From an uncultured Clostridia bacterium (GTDB lineage Bacteria; Bacillota; Clostridia; TANB77; CAG-465): DNA of 64,000 bases. The notes under the pieces were generated by a model. It was not told the DNA's origin. It did not search any database and saw only the letters and a program-made list of their open reading frames with translations. The stretch's first letter is position 1; every line of letters starts with the position of its first letter. Shown here piece by piece: positions 45,292-55,788 of this stretch. The position numbers and the translations under genes were made by a program. The stretch lies in NCBI GenBank assembly GCA_947628005.1, contig CANQYI010000003.1, positions 1 to 64,000 of the forward strand. The letters run 5' to 3'.

Positions 45292-46728
45292 TTATTTATT
45301 TAAAATTTCAAGTAATAATTTATTTACGATTTGTGGGTTTGCTTTACCTTTAGTTTCTCTCATTATTTGTCCAACTAAAAATCCAATTGCCTTATCTTTA
45401 CCAGCTTTATAATCTTGAACAGACTGAGGATTTAAATCAATAATTTTTAATACTATTTGTTTAATTTCATTTTCATCAGTAACTTGTACAAGTCCCTCTT
45501 CTTCAACTATTTGTTTTGCAGACTTACCTGTCTCAAACATCTTTTTAAATACTTTTTTTGCAATCGCACTACTTATTGTTCCTTTGTCTATAAGTAATAT
45601 AAGTTCTGCTAAGTTTTCTGCAGTAATTTTTGACTCACTAATTGTAATCTCTGCTTCATTTAATAACTTTGTAAAATCTGTCATTATCCAATTTGCAACA
45701 GCTTTTGGATTATTGCAAATACTATTTACTTTTTCAAAGTAATTTGCTGTTTCCTTTGAAATAGTAAGTTGTTCTGCATCATATTCTGAAAGTGAAAAAT
45801 CATTTATATATCTTTGTTTTCTTACATGTGGTAATTCAGGTAAAGAAGCCTTTAAATTAGCTATATATTCTTCACTAAGTACTATAGGAGCAAGATCTGG
45901 TTCTGGGAAATATCTATAATCGTGTGCATCTTCCTTAGAACGCATTGCATAGCCTATACCTCTTGCATCATCAAATCTTCTAGTTTCTTGATATATAGTT
46001 CCACCATTTTCTAATTCTTCTATTTGACGATTTGTTTCAAATTCTATAGCTCTTGCAATTGATCTAAAAGAATTTAAGTTTTTAGTTTCTGTTCTAGTTC
46101 CAAATTTTGTATCGCCTTTTTTTCTTACTGATAAGTTTACATCACAACGAAGTGAACCTTCTTGCATTTTACAATCACATATCTCTAAATATTCAAGTAT
46201 TGATTTTAGAGTTTGCATATATGTTACAGCTTCATCTGCACTTCTAATATCTGGTTCAGATACTATTTCTATTAGTGGAACTGCACAACGGTTCATGTCT
46301 ACTAGAGTATCACCTGTATATGCATCATGTATTAATTTTCCAGCATCTTCTTCAATATGAATTCTAGTAATTCCAACTGTTTTATCTTGTCCATTTACTT
46401 TAAAATCTAAATGGCCATGTTCACACAAAGGTAAATCATATTGTGAAGTTTGAAAAGCCTTTGGAAGATCAGGATAAAAATAATTTTTTCTATCTTGTTT
46501 AGAAAATCTAGCAATTTCACAATTTGTAGCAAGTCCCATTTTAACAGCATACTCAACTACTTTTTCATTTAATACAGGAAGTACACCTGGCATACCTGTA
46601 CATATTGGACAGCAGTGTGTATTTGGATCTGCTCCAAATTTTGTTGTACAACCACAATATATTTTTGTATTTGTTGAAAGTTCAGCATGAACCTCTAGAC
46701 CAATTATAACTTCATAGTCTTCTCTCAT
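45292..46728 (-). CDS. gatB: Asp/Glu-tRNA amidotransferase subunit B
   Basis: 478 aa from the ATG at 46728, which overlaps the proS stop as TAATG; the ATG at 46740 inside proS is less likely. GatB with GatA and GatC converts Glu-tRNA(Gln) to Gln-tRNA(Gln) and Asp-tRNA(Asn) to Asn-tRNA(Asn). The family start 'YEVIIGLEVHAEL' and the zinc ligands 'CGC...CCPICTGMPG' are present, followed by 'DRKNYFYPDLPKAFQTSQYDLPL' and the C-terminal tail domain ending 'KGKANPQIVNKLLLEIL'. Last gene of the gatC-gatA-proS-gatB operon. Confidence 0.97.
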   Translation of the reverse strand: MREDYEVIIGLEVHAELSTNTKIYCGCTTKFGADPNTHCCPICTGMPGVLPVLNEKVVEYAVKMGLATNCEIARFSKQDRKNYFYPDLPKAFQTSQYDLPLCEHGHLDFKVNGQDKTVGITRIHIEEDAGKLIHDAYTGDTLVDMNRCAVPLIEIVSEPDIRSADEAVTYMQTLKSILEYLEICDCKMQEGSLRCDVNLSVRKKGDTKFGTRTETKNLNSFRSIARAIEFETNRQIEELENGGTIYQETRRFDDARGIGYAMRSKEDAHDYRYFPEPDLAPIVLSEEYIANLKASLPELPHVRKQRYINDFSLSEYDAEQLTISKETANYFEKVNSICNNPKAVANWIMTDFTKLLNEAEITISESKITAENLAELILLIDKGTISSAIAKKVFKKMFETGKSAKQIVEEEGLVQVTDENEIKQIVLKIIDLNPQSVQDYKAGKDKAIGFLVGQIMRETKGKANPQIVNKLLLEILNK

Positions 46729-48455
46729 TATTTTTTCCATCCTTTCATCTTCTCTTGTACAAATTTAATTACATCATTTACATCTATCATTTGATTTTGC
46801 TCATCATCGATAGTCTTTATTTCTAATAAATTATCTGCTATATTTCTTTTGCTTACAACTATTCTAATTGGAGCGCCTATAAGATCTGAATCTGCAAATT
46901 TTACTCCTGCGCTCTTTTGTCTGTCATCTAGCAATACATCGTATCCTAAACTTTCAAAATCACTATATAATTTATCAGATATATTTTTGATTTGCTCATT
47001 TTTATCATAATCAAGTGGACAAATGTGTATATCAAAAGGAGCTATTGAAGCAGGCCAATTAACACATTTTTCAGTTGCCCTAGCTTCTAGAACTGAGGCC
47101 ATAAGTCTTCCTATTCCTATACCATAACATCCCATTATTGGATTTTTAATATTTCCATTTTCATCCACATAAGTCATTGACATAGCTTTAGTATATTTAT
47201 CTCCAAGTTTAAATATATTACCTACTTCTATTCCATTTGATATATCTAAAGATTTTTTATGGCACTTTGGACAATAATCATCTTTTGTTACTTTAGATAC
47301 ATCATGATATTCTACATTTCCAACATCTCTTGATATATTAACGCCAGTATAATGATAATCTTTTTCATTAGCTCCAGCTATTAAAGATTTTTCATTCTCT
47401 AATGAAGAATCGTAAATTACAATAGAGTTTTCTATATTTAAATTTATTGGACCTACAAAACCATATAAAATTTTATCATCTTCTCTTTCAGTTTTTGGCA
47501 CTAATTTTTCATCATCTACTCTTAATAAATTACGAAGTTTTGTCTCATTTACTTCTCTATCTGCACGTATAAATACAATCACAGTTTGATTTGTATCTAG
47601 TCTATCATAAATAACTGCTTTTAAAATATTTGTATTTTCTTTACCAGTAAATTTAACTAAATCTTCTATAGTTTTGATATTTGGTGTAGATATTTTTTCT
47701 AACTTTTCTTCAACTAAATTAAATGTATCATATTTTGCTGTATAGGCAACTTCCATATTAGCAGAATAATCACAATTTTTGCATTTTACTATTTTATCTT
47801 CTCCTGCATCACAAAGTAGCATATATTCATGAGCACCACTTCCACCCATCATTCCTGTATCTGAAGCTACAGCAATAACTTCAGGTATTCCAACTCTGTC
47901 ATAAATTCTATTATATGCTTCAAAAAATTTATCATATTCTTTATCTAAACTTTCAGTAGATGTGTGAAATGAATATGCATCTTTCATAGTAAATTCTCTA
48001 ACTCTTATTAGTCCACCTCTACTTCTTGCTTCATCTCTGAATTTAGTCTGTATTTGATATACTGAAAATGGATATTTTTGATAAGAAGTTGCATCATTTG
48101 TCATAGAAAAAACTGTAGCTTCTTCATGAGTCATAGAAAGTACCATGTCTGCTTTTGTTCTATCTTTAAATCTTAATAGTTCAGAGCCAACACTATCATA
48201 CCTTCCAGACATATCCCAAAGTTTTTTTGTAGCAACAAGTGGCATAAGAATCTCTTGTGATCCTATTTTATTCATTTCTTCTCTTATTATATTTTCTATT
48301 TTAGCTATTACTTTTTTACCAAGTGGCATTAGTGTAAAAATTCCACTTGCCATTTGTTTTATATATCCACCCTTCAAAAGTAATCCGTGACTTTTTAAGC
48401 TAGCCTCACTTGGCCATTCTTTTTTTGTGTCACCTATAAGTTTTGATTGTAACAT
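46728..48455 (-). CDS. proS: Prolyl-tRNA synthetase (bacterial type)
   Basis: 575 aa, the bacterial type with an editing domain. It charges tRNA(Pro) with proline. Motif 2 is 'RDEARSRGGLIRVREFTMKDAYSFH' (about 140-164); the inserted editing (INS) domain lies about 230-385; motif 3 is 'MGCYGIGIGRLMASVLE'; the anticodon domain follows to the end. GGGGAG lies 6 bases upstream. It stands between gatA and gatB, 13 bases after gatA and overlapping gatB, so all four are made from one message. This is not the usual place for proS. Confidence 0.97.
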   Translation of the reverse strand: MLQSKLIGDTKKEWPSEASLKSHGLLLKGGYIKQMASGIFTLMPLGKKVIAKIENIIREEMNKIGSQEILMPLVATKKLWDMSGRYDSVGSELLRFKDRTKADMVLSMTHEEATVFSMTNDATSYQKYPFSVYQIQTKFRDEARSRGGLIRVREFTMKDAYSFHTSTESLDKEYDKFFEAYNRIYDRVGIPEVIAVASDTGMMGGSGAHEYMLLCDAGEDKIVKCKNCDYSANMEVAYTAKYDTFNLVEEKLEKISTPNIKTIEDLVKFTGKENTNILKAVIYDRLDTNQTVIVFIRADREVNETKLRNLLRVDDEKLVPKTEREDDKILYGFVGPINLNIENSIVIYDSSLENEKSLIAGANEKDYHYTGVNISRDVGNVEYHDVSKVTKDDYCPKCHKKSLDISNGIEVGNIFKLGDKYTKAMSMTYVDENGNIKNPIMGCYGIGIGRLMASVLEARATEKCVNWPASIAPFDIHICPLDYDKNEQIKNISDKLYSDFESLGYDVLLDDRQKSAGVKFADSDLIGAPIRIVVSKRNIADNLLEIKTIDDEQNQMIDVNDVIKFVQEKMKGWKK

Positions 48456-48468
48456 TTAATTCTCCCCT

Positions 48469-49932
48469 TTATTTTATTTCAGGTTTTTTAGAATGAAAAT
48501 CTGTGTTTTGTTCAAATGTATAAGCAACTTGTAACATTTTTTGTTCATCAAAAGCGTTAGCAATTATTTGAAGCCCTATTGGCATAGCATCTTTATCAAA
48601 TCCAGCTGGAATAGATATACCTGGTAAACCTGCAATATTTACAGGAACTGTGTATATATCTTCCAAGTACATCTCTAATGGATTTTCTGCCTTAGCTCCA
48701 AATTTAAAAGCAGTATTTGGAGCAGTTGGAATCAAGATTACATCACAATTATCAAAAGCTTTTTTAAATTCGTTAATGATTAATGTTCTAACTTGCTGAG
48801 CTCTTTTATAATAAGCATCATAATACCCAGAAGATAAAACGTAAGTACCAAGCATTATTCTTCTTTTTACTTCATCTCCGAATCCTTCTGTTCTAGATTT
48901 TTTGTATAAATCTATTAAATCAGAGAACTCTTTTGCCCTATGCCCATAACGAATACCGTCATATCTTCCAAGGTTAGATGAAGCTTCAGCAGTAGCTATT
49001 ATATAATAAGTTGCAAGGGAGTATTTAGCATAAGATAAATCTACCTCTACAATATTTGCTCCAAGTTTTTGTAATAGTTCTAAAGAATTGTTATAAGCAT
49101 TCTTAACATCTTCTGCTACACCATCTTTAGTAAAGTTCTTATCTATTCCTATTCTTATTTTATCTACACTATTTACTAAAGCTTTTGTATAATCTTCATA
49201 ATCAATATCTAGTGATGTTGTATCCATGTTATCATGTCCAGTTATAACATTTAACATAATTGCCGCATCTTCTACTGTTTTAGTAAATGGTCCTATTTGA
49301 TCTAGTGATGAAGCAAAAGCTACAAGACCATATCTTGATACTAATCCATAAGTAGGCTTTAGGCCTATAACTGAGCAATAAGAAGCTGGTTGTCTTATTG
49401 ATCCACCTGTATCACTTCCTAAAGCTGCAAATGCCATATCTGAAGCAACACATGCTGCACTACCGCCACTTGAGCCACCAGGAACTTTTTCTAAATCCCA
49501 TGGGTTTTTAGTCTTTTTAAAATATGAAGTTTCAGTTGAAGATCCCATTGCAAATTCATCCATATTTGTTTTTCCAATAATTATTGCACCATTTTCTTCT
49601 AATTTTTTTATTACAGTAGCATCATATGGTGGAATAAAATTTTCAAGCATTCTTGAAGCGCAAGTAGTCTTTATATCTTTTGTGCATATATTATCTTTTA
49701 TTGCTATTGGTACACCTCCAAGTACACCTATATTCTCGCCATTATCTAATTTTTCTTGAAGTTCTTGAGCTCTTTTATAAGCATATTCTTTTGTTAGTGT
49801 AATATATGCATCTACTTTAGGCTCAACTTCATCTATTCTTGCATATACACTATCTAAAACTTCCTTTATCAAAACTTCTTTTAATTTTATTTTTTTAGCT
49901 ATATCGCTAAGTGATAAACTATATAAATTCAT
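48469..49932 (-). CDS. gatA: Asp/Glu-tRNA amidotransferase subunit A
   Basis: 487 aa from the ATG at 49932, which has AGAGGTG upstream; the longer frame to 49995 overlaps gatC and is rejected. GatA is the glutaminase, delivering ammonia to GatB. The amidase catalytic Lys is in '[10 protein letters not shown]', and the Ser-cisSer pair is in '[33 protein letters not shown]' (about 149-181). Starts 10 bases after the gatC stop. Confidence 0.97.
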   Translation of the reverse strand: MNLYSLSLSDIAKKIKLKEVLIKEVLDSVYARIDEVEPKVDAYITLTKEYAYKRAQELQEKLDNGENIGVLGGVPIAIKDNICTKDIKTTCASRMLENFIPPYDATVIKKLEENGAIIIGKTNMDEFAMGSSTETSYFKKTKNPWDLEKVPGGSSGGSAACVASDMAFAALGSDTGGSIRQPASYCSVIGLKPTYGLVSRYGLVAFASSLDQIGPFTKTVEDAAIMLNVITGHDNMDTTSLDIDYEDYTKALVNSVDKIRIGIDKNFTKDGVAEDVKNAYNNSLELLQKLGANIVEVDLSYAKYSLATYYIIATAEASSNLGRYDGIRYGHRAKEFSDLIDLYKKSRTEGFGDEVKRRIMLGTYVLSSGYYDAYYKRAQQVRTLIINEFKKAFDNCDVILIPTAPNTAFKFGAKAENPLEMYLEDIYTVPVNIAGLPGISIPAGFDKDAMPIGLQIIANAFDEQKMLQVAYTFEQNTDFHSKKPEIK

Positions 49933-49942
49933 ATTTACACCT

Positions 49943-50230
49943 CTACTCCACAACTTTTGGTACGCTAATACATCCTGCTTGTTTATCAGGAGCATTTTTT
50001 AATATTTCCTCTCTATCATAAGAGTTTTTTACTTCATCTTTTCTAAACACATTTTTTATATCTAATATATGATTTGTAGGATCTACACCACTTACATCTA
50101 TATTAGATAATGTTGTTGCATAATCAACAATATTAGATAAATCTTCAGTATATTTATCTAATTCTTTCTCTGATATTTCAAGTCTTGCAAGATTTGCTAT
50201 ATGTTTTACATCTTCTTTTGAAACACTCAT
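49943..50230 (-). CDS. gatC: Asp/Glu-tRNA amidotransferase subunit C
   Basis: 95 aa from the ATG at 50230, 7 bases after GGAGG. It is a small helper that wraps around GatA and GatB. The family pattern is '[30 protein letters not shown]...[12 protein letters not shown]' and the end '...[22 protein letters not shown]'. First gene of the operon, under a perfect sigma-A promoter. Confidence 0.96.
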   Translation of the reverse strand: MSVSKEDVKHIANLARLEISEKELDKYTEDLSNIVDYATTLSNIDVSGVDPTNHILDIKNVFRKDEVKNSYDREEILKNAPDKQAGCISVPKVVE

Positions 50231-50270
50231 ATCATTTCCTCCAAACAATTTTTTAATAATCACACGTACA

Positions 50271-50299
50271 ATTATACTCCAAAAGCCTTACTGTGTCAA
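50271..50299 (-). promoter_or_regulatory. Perfect sigma-A promoter of gatC-gatA-proS-gatB
   Basis: TTGACA (50294-50299) and TATAAT (50271-50276) on the minus strand, 17 bp apart. One of the closest matches to consensus in the window. Confidence 0.9.
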
Positions 50300-50369
50300 C
50301 AAAAATAATGGCAAAAATTATTGGTATTTTAAGACTTTTAAGCATAATATTTTATAAATTATTTAAAAG

Positions 50370-51728
50370 TTAACGTAAATTTAATGCACATACACATTCT
50401 ACAGCACTTGTATGTGGAAACATATCAACTGGAGTTATAGAAGATATATCATATTTTTCAGATAACTTCTTTAAATCCCTTGCCATTGTTGCCGGATTAC
50501 AACTTACATACCCTATTTTTTTAGGATTAAATTCTAATATGTAATCAATACTTTTATCATCTAGACCCTTTCTTGGAGGATCTAATACAATAACATCTGG
50601 TTTAATATTTCTTTTCTTAAATTCCTCTATTTTATCTTCAACACTTCCAGCAATATATTCTAAATTATCAAGATTATTTTCTTTAATATTTAAATTAGCC
50701 ATATCTACAGCAGTTTTTTCTATCTCAATTCCATAAACCTTCTTTACATTTTTACTCAAAAATATTCCTATTGAACCCACTCCACTATATAAGTCAAATA
50801 AAATTTCATTGCCATTTAAATTTAATTCTTTCTTTAAAGTATAATAAAGTACTTCTGCTTGTAACGTATTTACTTGAAAAAAAGATTTAGGGCTAATATA
50901 ATATTTAAAATCTCCAATATAATCTTGTATATAATCATCGCCTATTATTTTTATGGTTTCATCTGAAAATATTTCATTTGTTTTTGAATTATTAACATTA
51001 ATAAAAATGCCTTTTATACTATCAGTAAGTTTATATATATCTTGAATTAATTTTACAAATCTCTTATCATTTATACATTCTTTGTTATTAACCACAAAAA
51101 TAATCATTATTTGTCCTGTATGATAGCCCCTACGAATAACTAAATGTCTTAGTTCTCCTGTGTTTGAGACTTCATCATATCCAACAATTTTTTGTTCTAA
51201 TATAAGTTCATATATTTTTTTGGCAAGCATATCTATAACACGTTCTTGTATGTAACAACAATTATTTTCTACTACGTCATGACTCCTTTTTGAATAAAAT
51301 CCCATTACTGTATTTTTATTTTTATTTACTCTTACAGGATATTGCACTTTATTTCTATAGTAATATGGAAGACCCATACCAATTGTAGAATTAATAACTT
51401 TAGCTTTAACATTTTGTTTTGCAAGGCAAGATTTTACCATATTATTTTTTATTATAAGTTGCATATTGTAGTCAATGTGCTGGGCACTACATCCACCACA
51501 CCTCTTATATACACTACAAAATGGCTCTACTCTAGAGGCACTTGGCTTTATTATTTGCTCTAATTTTGCAATACTAAAATTTTTATTATCTTTTAATACC
51601 TTTACACTTACCTTTTCTTTCAAAATTGCATTTGGCACAAATACAACTTTATCTTGATATCTAGAAATGCCTTCAAAGTTTAATCCATTATCTAAAATTT
51701 CTAATTCCAATATATCATCTTTTTTCAA
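50370..51728 (-). CDS. rlmD: 23S rRNA (uracil-5-)-methyltransferase, RlmD/RumA type
   Basis: 452 aa. Adds a methyl group to C5 of a uracil in 23S rRNA (U1939 or U747 in related enzymes) using SAM. An N-terminal TRAM domain (about 1-60) is followed by the 4Fe-4S ligands C-x5-C-x2-C ('CSVYKRCGGC') with a fourth Cys further on, the SAM site 'LFDLYSGVGSIGIFLS' and 'DPPRKGLD', and the catalytic Cys in 'YVSCNPATMARDL'. Start is TTG at 51728, 6 bases after AGGAGG. Which uracil is modified cannot be told here; TrmA-type on tRNA is less likely given TRAM and Fe-S. Confidence 0.92.
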   Translation of the reverse strand: MKKDDILELEILDNGLNFEGISRYQDKVVFVPNAILKEKVSVKVLKDNKNFSIAKLEQIIKPSASRVEPFCSVYKRCGGCSAQHIDYNMQLIIKNNMVKSCLAKQNVKAKVINSTIGMGLPYYYRNKVQYPVRVNKNKNTVMGFYSKRSHDVVENNCCYIQERVIDMLAKKIYELILEQKIVGYDEVSNTGELRHLVIRRGYHTGQIMIIFVVNNKECINDKRFVKLIQDIYKLTDSIKGIFINVNNSKTNEIFSDETIKIIGDDYIQDYIGDFKYYISPKSFFQVNTLQAEVLYYTLKKELNLNGNEILFDLYSGVGSIGIFLSKNVKKVYGIEIEKTAVDMANLNIKENNLDNLEYIAGSVEDKIEEFKKRNIKPDVIVLDPPRKGLDDKSIDYILEFNPKKIGYVSCNPATMARDLKKLSEKYDISSITPVDMFPHTSAVECVCALNLR

Positions 51729-51904
51729 GATTAACCTCCTAAAATTAAAGTACTAATACAATAAGTATATTATAACATAAATTTATATACTAGTAAATGA
51801 AGAAAACTTATAAATTTTAAGTAACAATTTTTTTAAGCAAGAATATAGTATACTAAGATTAGGAAATAAAACTTAATCTTTAAACTAAAGGAGTGTTATA
51901 TAAT

Positions 51905-52018
51905 ATGTGCAGAGATAATTGCTTTTTATGGTTTGCTATTATAGTATTAATTTTCTTTATATTTAGTCAAGATAGATCTTCTACACCAGTGAACTTTGAT
52001 ACTTTTTTTGAGGTCTAA
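51905..52018 (+). CDS. 37-aa single-span membrane peptide
   Basis: AAAGGAG precedes the ATG by about 10 bases. Sequence outline: MCRDNCFLWF, then a membrane span (about 8-23, 'LWFAIIVLIFFIFS') and a short polar tail ending FDTFFEV. Two Cys near the start. Too short for database-type support by eye, but the site, start and composition favour a real gene. It lies just upstream of a Cys-rich peptide gene and may share its transcript. Confidence 0.6.
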   Translation: MCRDNCFLWFAIIVLIFFIFSQDRSSTPVNFDTFFEV

Positions 52019-52025
52019 GTTCATC

Positions 52026-52044
52026 ACCATTAATTATTAATGGT
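52026..52044. repeat. Perfect inverted repeat between two small genes
   Basis: The arms ACCATTAAT/ATTAATGGT around one base lie between the two small-peptide genes. No T run follows, so it is not a normal terminator. It could be an RNA processing or stability stem, or an operator. Confidence 0.4.
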
Positions 52045-52073
52045 AAAAATTACTTAACGAAAGGGTGAGCAAT

Positions 52074-52217
52074 ATGATGGATGAAAGATGCGGATGCGGA
52101 TGTGGATGTTCTAACAACAACTGTGGATGTTCAAACGGATGCGGTTTTTTCGGTGGAAACTGCTGCTGTATATGGATTATATTAATAATCATCGTTCTTT
52201 GTTGTTGCTGTAACTAA
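52074..52217 (+). CDS. 47-aa Cys-rich membrane peptide
   Basis: AAAGGGTG lies 7 bases upstream of the ATG at 52074 (a second ATG follows at once). 14 of 47 residues are Cys: four in a C-G-C-G run near the start, 'CGCSNGCG', 'NCCC', then a membrane span (about 33-42, 'IWIILIIIVL') and a final CCCC before Asn. The layout resembles small YjcZ/spore-coat-type or metal-binding membrane peptides, but I cannot assign it. The terminator follows at once. A chance frame with this Cys pattern plus site and terminator is unlikely. Confidence 0.7.
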   Translation: MMDERCGCGCGCSNNNCGCSNGCGFFGGNCCCIWIILIIIVLCCCCN

Positions 52218-52236
52218 TATATAACAAAACATACAT

Positions 52237-52270
52237 AAAAAGTCAGGAAAAAATCCTGACTTTATTTTTT
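52237..52270. terminator. Bidirectional terminator between Cys-rich gene and uvrA
   Basis: A stem AAAGTCAGGA/TCCTGACTTT with a 5-base loop is followed on the plus strand by ATTTTTTT. The arm overlaps the uvrA stop. Confidence 0.88.
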
Positions 52271-55096
52271 TAATAATGGTTTTAAAAATCTACCAGTATA
52301 ACTTGATTCATTTTCACATATTTCTTCTGGTGTACCAGTCGCAATAACAGTTCCACCATTATCGCCACCTTCAGGTCCTAAATCAATAATATAATCTGCA
52401 GATTTTATTACATCTAAATTATGTTCAATAACAACTAAAGTATTATTTGAATCAGTTAATCTTTGAAGTATTTTTATCAACCTATTTACATCATCCATGT
52501 GTAGTCCAGTTGTTGGCTCATCCAAGATATATAAAGTTTTTCCAGTAGATTTTTTACATAGTTCTGTTGCAAGTTTAATTCTTTGTGCCTCTCCTCCTGA
52601 TAAAGTAGTAGAAGGTTGTCCTAGTTTTATATATCCGAGTCCAACATCATATAAAGTTTGCAATTTTGATTTTATTGATGTAATGTTTTCAAAAAACTTT
52701 AATGCCTCTTCGACTGTCATATTTAACACATCATTTATATTTTTTCCCTTATATTTTACCTCTAAAGTTTCTCTAGAATAACGTTTACCCTTACATACTT
52801 CACATGGGACATAAACATCTGGCAAAAAGTGCATTTCAATTTTTATTATTCCATCGCCTGAACATGCTTCACATCTACCTCCTGGAACATTAAAACTAAA
52901 TCTTCCTTTATTATACCCTCTAGACTTTGCGTCCATAGTAGATGCAAATAAATCTCTTATTGGATCAAACATACCTGTATATGTTGCTGGATTTGACCTT
53001 GGAGTTCTACCAATTGGAGATTGATCAATATTGATTATTTTATCAATCTTATCAATTCCCAAAATTTTATCATGTTTTCCTGGCACAACATTACTTCTAT
53101 TTATCTTTCTTGCAAGTGCTTTATATAAAATCTCATTTACTAGAGTAGATTTTCCACTTCCTGATACACCTGTAACGCAATTAAATGTACCTATAGGAAA
53201 TTTTACATCAATATTTTTTAAATTATGCTCCTTTGCTCCCTTAATTTGTATATAGCCATTATCAGCTTTTCGTCTAACTTTTGGGACTTCTATTTTAAGT
53301 CTTCCACTCAGATAATTTCCTGTAATTGATTCTTTACAATCTGTAATTTTATCTGGAGTACCAGCAAAAATTATTTGACCTCCATGTACACCTGCTCCAG
53401 GTCCAATATCTACTATGTAATCAGATTCTTTCATTGTTTCTTCATCATGTTCTACTACAATCAACGTATTCCCTAGATCTCTCATCTTTTTAAGTGAAGC
53501 TAACAATTTTTCATTATCTCTTTGATGTAGGCCTATACTTGGTTCATCTAATATGTACAATACACCTGTTAATCCTGAGCCAATTTGAGTAGCAAGTCTT
53601 ATTCTTTGTGCTTCTCCTCCTGATAAAGTTCCAGCACTACGTGAAAGTGTTAAATATTCAAGTCCAACATCAATTAAAAATTGTAATCTACTATTTAATT
53701 CTTTTACAATTTGACTTGCTATCATACGTTCTTTTTTGTTTAATTTATTTTCATATATATCATTTATATATTTCTTTATTGAAATGATATCTTTTTTACA
53801 TAGTTGATATATATTTAAATTTCCTACAGTTACTGCTAAAGACTCTTTCTTTAATCTAGCTCCATCACATAAACTACAGTGACTAGATGACATGTAACTT
53901 TCATAGTAAGCTTTCATACCTGGGGATTTAGTCTCAGCAAACCTTCTTTGTAAAGCATTTACTATTCCTTCAAATTCAGATTCAAAATCTCTTACCATAG
54001 TTCTTGTTACGTGTTGAAATTTTATCTTTTCACCATTTGAGCCATATAAAAGTACATTCATAAATTTCTTTGGTAAATCTTTAAGTTTAGTATCAGGATT
54101 TACTTTATAGTGCTTACACAATCCATTAATATACATGGAACTTACACTATCTATTGTACTTCCTGCCCAACATTTTATCGCACTAAGATCACTTAATAAT
54201 TTTTCTTTATCTGGCATTATCTTTTCTGGATCAATTCTTAATAATTCTCCAAGTCCTGTACAGTCTGGGCATGCACCAAATGGGCTATTAAAAGAAAACA
54301 TTCTAGGAGTAAGTTCTTCTATATTTATATTACAATCAGGACATGCATAATTTGCACTAAATAACGTTTCATCTTTATCAATATTTTTTACTATAACTAG
54401 ATTATTTGCTGTATTTAATGCAAGTTCAATTGAATCAGCAAGTCTTTTTCTTATACCATCTCTTATTACTATTCTATCAATAATTATATCAATATTGTCT
54501 TTTTTTTGTTTGTCTAGAGCTGGTATTGATTCACTTAAATCATACATTTCGCCATTTATTCTAACTCTAATATAACCATCTTTTAAAGCCTGCTCTAATA
54601 TTTTTACATGTTCGCCTTTTTTAGCTCTTACAACAGGCGCCATAATCATAATTTTAGTACCTTCCTCATATTCAAGTACTTTATCAACAATCTCGTCAAC
54701 AGTTTGCTTTCTAATTCTTTTTCCACAATTAGGACAATGAGGTATTCCTATTCTTGCATATAGTAGTCTTAAGTAATCATATATTTCTGTCACAGTGCCA
54801 ACTGTAGATCTTGGATTTTTAGAAGTAGTTTTTTGATCTATTGATATAGCAGGAGATAATCCTTCTATATAATCAACTTCTGGCTTTTCCATTAATCCTA
54901 AAAATTGTCTTGCATATGACGATAAAGATTCGACATATCTTCTTTGCCCTTCAGCATATATCGTATCAAATGCTAAAGATGATTTTCCTGAACCAGAAAG
55001 GCCAGTAAAAACAACTAATTTATCTCTTGGAATTTCTATATCAACATTTTTTAAATTATGTTCTTTTGCACCTTTTATAACTATTTTATCGTTCAT
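52262..55096 (-). CDS. uvrA: Excinuclease ABC subunit A
   Basis: 944 aa from the ATG at 55096, with GGAGTG about 6 bases upstream; the GTG at 55105 lies in that site. UvrA finds DNA damage and loads UvrB. It has two ABC ATPase halves: Walker A GLSGSGKS (about 31) and GVSGSGKS (about 638), each with an LSGGEAQR signature. Zinc-binding pairs CPNCG, CPDC...CPDC and CEAC...CEVC are intact. A LexA-like palindrome overlaps the promoter. Confidence 0.98.
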   Translation of the reverse strand: MNDKIVIKGAKEHNLKNVDIEIPRDKLVVFTGLSGSGKSSLAFDTIYAEGQRRYVESLSSYARQFLGLMEKPEVDYIEGLSPAISIDQKTTSKNPRSTVGTVTEIYDYLRLLYARIGIPHCPNCGKRIRKQTVDEIVDKVLEYEEGTKIMIMAPVVRAKKGEHVKILEQALKDGYIRVRINGEMYDLSESIPALDKQKKDNIDIIIDRIVIRDGIRKRLADSIELALNTANNLVIVKNIDKDETLFSANYACPDCNINIEELTPRMFSFNSPFGACPDCTGLGELLRIDPEKIMPDKEKLLSDLSAIKCWAGSTIDSVSSMYINGLCKHYKVNPDTKLKDLPKKFMNVLLYGSNGEKIKFQHVTRTMVRDFESEFEGIVNALQRRFAETKSPGMKAYYESYMSSSHCSLCDGARLKKESLAVTVGNLNIYQLCKKDIISIKKYINDIYENKLNKKERMIASQIVKELNSRLQFLIDVGLEYLTLSRSAGTLSGGEAQRIRLATQIGSGLTGVLYILDEPSIGLHQRDNEKLLASLKKMRDLGNTLIVVEHDEETMKESDYIVDIGPGAGVHGGQIIFAGTPDKITDCKESITGNYLSGRLKIEVPKVRRKADNGYIQIKGAKEHNLKNIDVKFPIGTFNCVTGVSGSGKSTLVNEILYKALARKINRSNVVPGKHDKILGIDKIDKIINIDQSPIGRTPRSNPATYTGMFDPIRDLFASTMDAKSRGYNKGRFSFNVPGGRCEACSGDGIIKIEMHFLPDVYVPCEVCKGKRYSRETLEVKYKGKNINDVLNMTVEEALKFFENITSIKSKLQTLYDVGLGYIKLGQPSTTLSGGEAQRIKLATELCKKSTGKTLYILDEPTTGLHMDDVNRLIKILQRLTDSNNTLVVIEHNLDVIKSADYIIDLGPEGGDNGGTVIATGTPEEICENESSYTGRFLKPLLKK

Positions 55097-55115
55097 CTTA
55101 ATCACTCCGTATGTA

Positions 55116-55144
55116 ATTATATCACTAATTTCAAATCAAAACAA
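55116..55144 (-). promoter_or_regulatory. uvrA promoter
   Basis: TTGTTT (55139-55144) and TATAAT (55116-55121) on the minus strand, 17 bp apart, with GTGA before the -10. Confidence 0.7.
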
Positions 55145-55150
55145 GTGTTT
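55139..55150. promoter_or_regulatory. LexA-box-like palindrome at uvrA -35
   Basis: AAACAAGTGTTT has the same AAACA-N2-TGTTT form as the site at recG (44283-44294) and overlaps the -35. uvrA is a standard SOS gene in Bacillota. The outer bases are A/T instead of the usual G/C, so binding is inferred. Confidence 0.45.
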
Positions 55151-55164
55151 GCTAAATTTTACCA

Positions 55165-55197
55165 AAAAATTTTGGGTAGCAATTAACTACCCAAAAA
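55165..55197 (-). terminator. Terminator after the 191-aa membrane protein
   Basis: The stem TTTTGGGTAG/CTACCCAAAA with a loop of about 8 bases is followed on the minus strand by TTTTTT. Confidence 0.88.
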
Positions 55198-55198
55198 A

Positions 55199-55774
55199 CT
55201 ATTGACCATAAATTTCAGTTCTTTCATTAAAGAAAATACTAGCTATCTTAGAGAATATTGAACTTTGTTCCTGTTTTAATACTGCTCTTACACTTAATTC
55301 TTGCTTTTTAACTTCTTCATCATTAGTTACTAAAAATACATAATCTCCTGTTTTTATTTCGCCTAAAGTAAGTTTTTCTTCGATTGCTTTATTATTGTAC
55401 ATTACTTTAGTAGTTGCACTCATAATACCATAAACTTCCCCTGTTCCACCTTTTTTAATATTTGATCTAATTACATTAACTTTTATTTCTAAATTTGCAG
55501 TATCTACATAAACAACTTTACCATAAACATAGTTCATATCATCTTCTAAGTAAACTTGACCTGCGCCCTCAAAATATGCTAGTATGTATAGTACTATAGC
55601 AAAAATTATAATACATACTGTTATTACACTTACTACAAGTCTTACACTATTTCTTTTAAATATTTTTCTATATATAAATCTAATTATTATAAATGCTACA
55701 ACAGCACCAATAACTACTGTTATCATGGGATTACTAAATATATCTTTTACTTTTCCAAAAATTTCATTAAACAT
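55199..55774 (-). CDS. Two-span membrane protein with outer beta domain
   Basis: 191 aa from the ATG at 55774, 9 bases after AGGTG; the GTG at 55786 lies in that site. Membrane spans at about 18-38 and 46-68. The rest (about 75-191) looks like a beta-barrel or OB-like domain: '[24 protein letters not shown]...[18 protein letters not shown]'. No known family. It starts about 14 bases after the tex stop, so is probably co-transcribed with it. Confidence 0.78.
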   Translation of the reverse strand: MFNEIFGKVKDIFSNPMITVVIGAVVAFIIIRFIYRKIFKRNSVRLVVSVITVCIIIFAIVLYILAYFEGAGQVYLEDDMNYVYGKVVYVDTANLEIKVNVIRSNIKKGGTGEVYGIMSATTKVMYNNKAIEEKLTLGEIKTGDYVFLVTNDEEVKKQELSVRAVLKQEQSSIFSKIASIFFNERTEIYGQ

Positions 55775-55788
55775 ATTTACATTCACCT

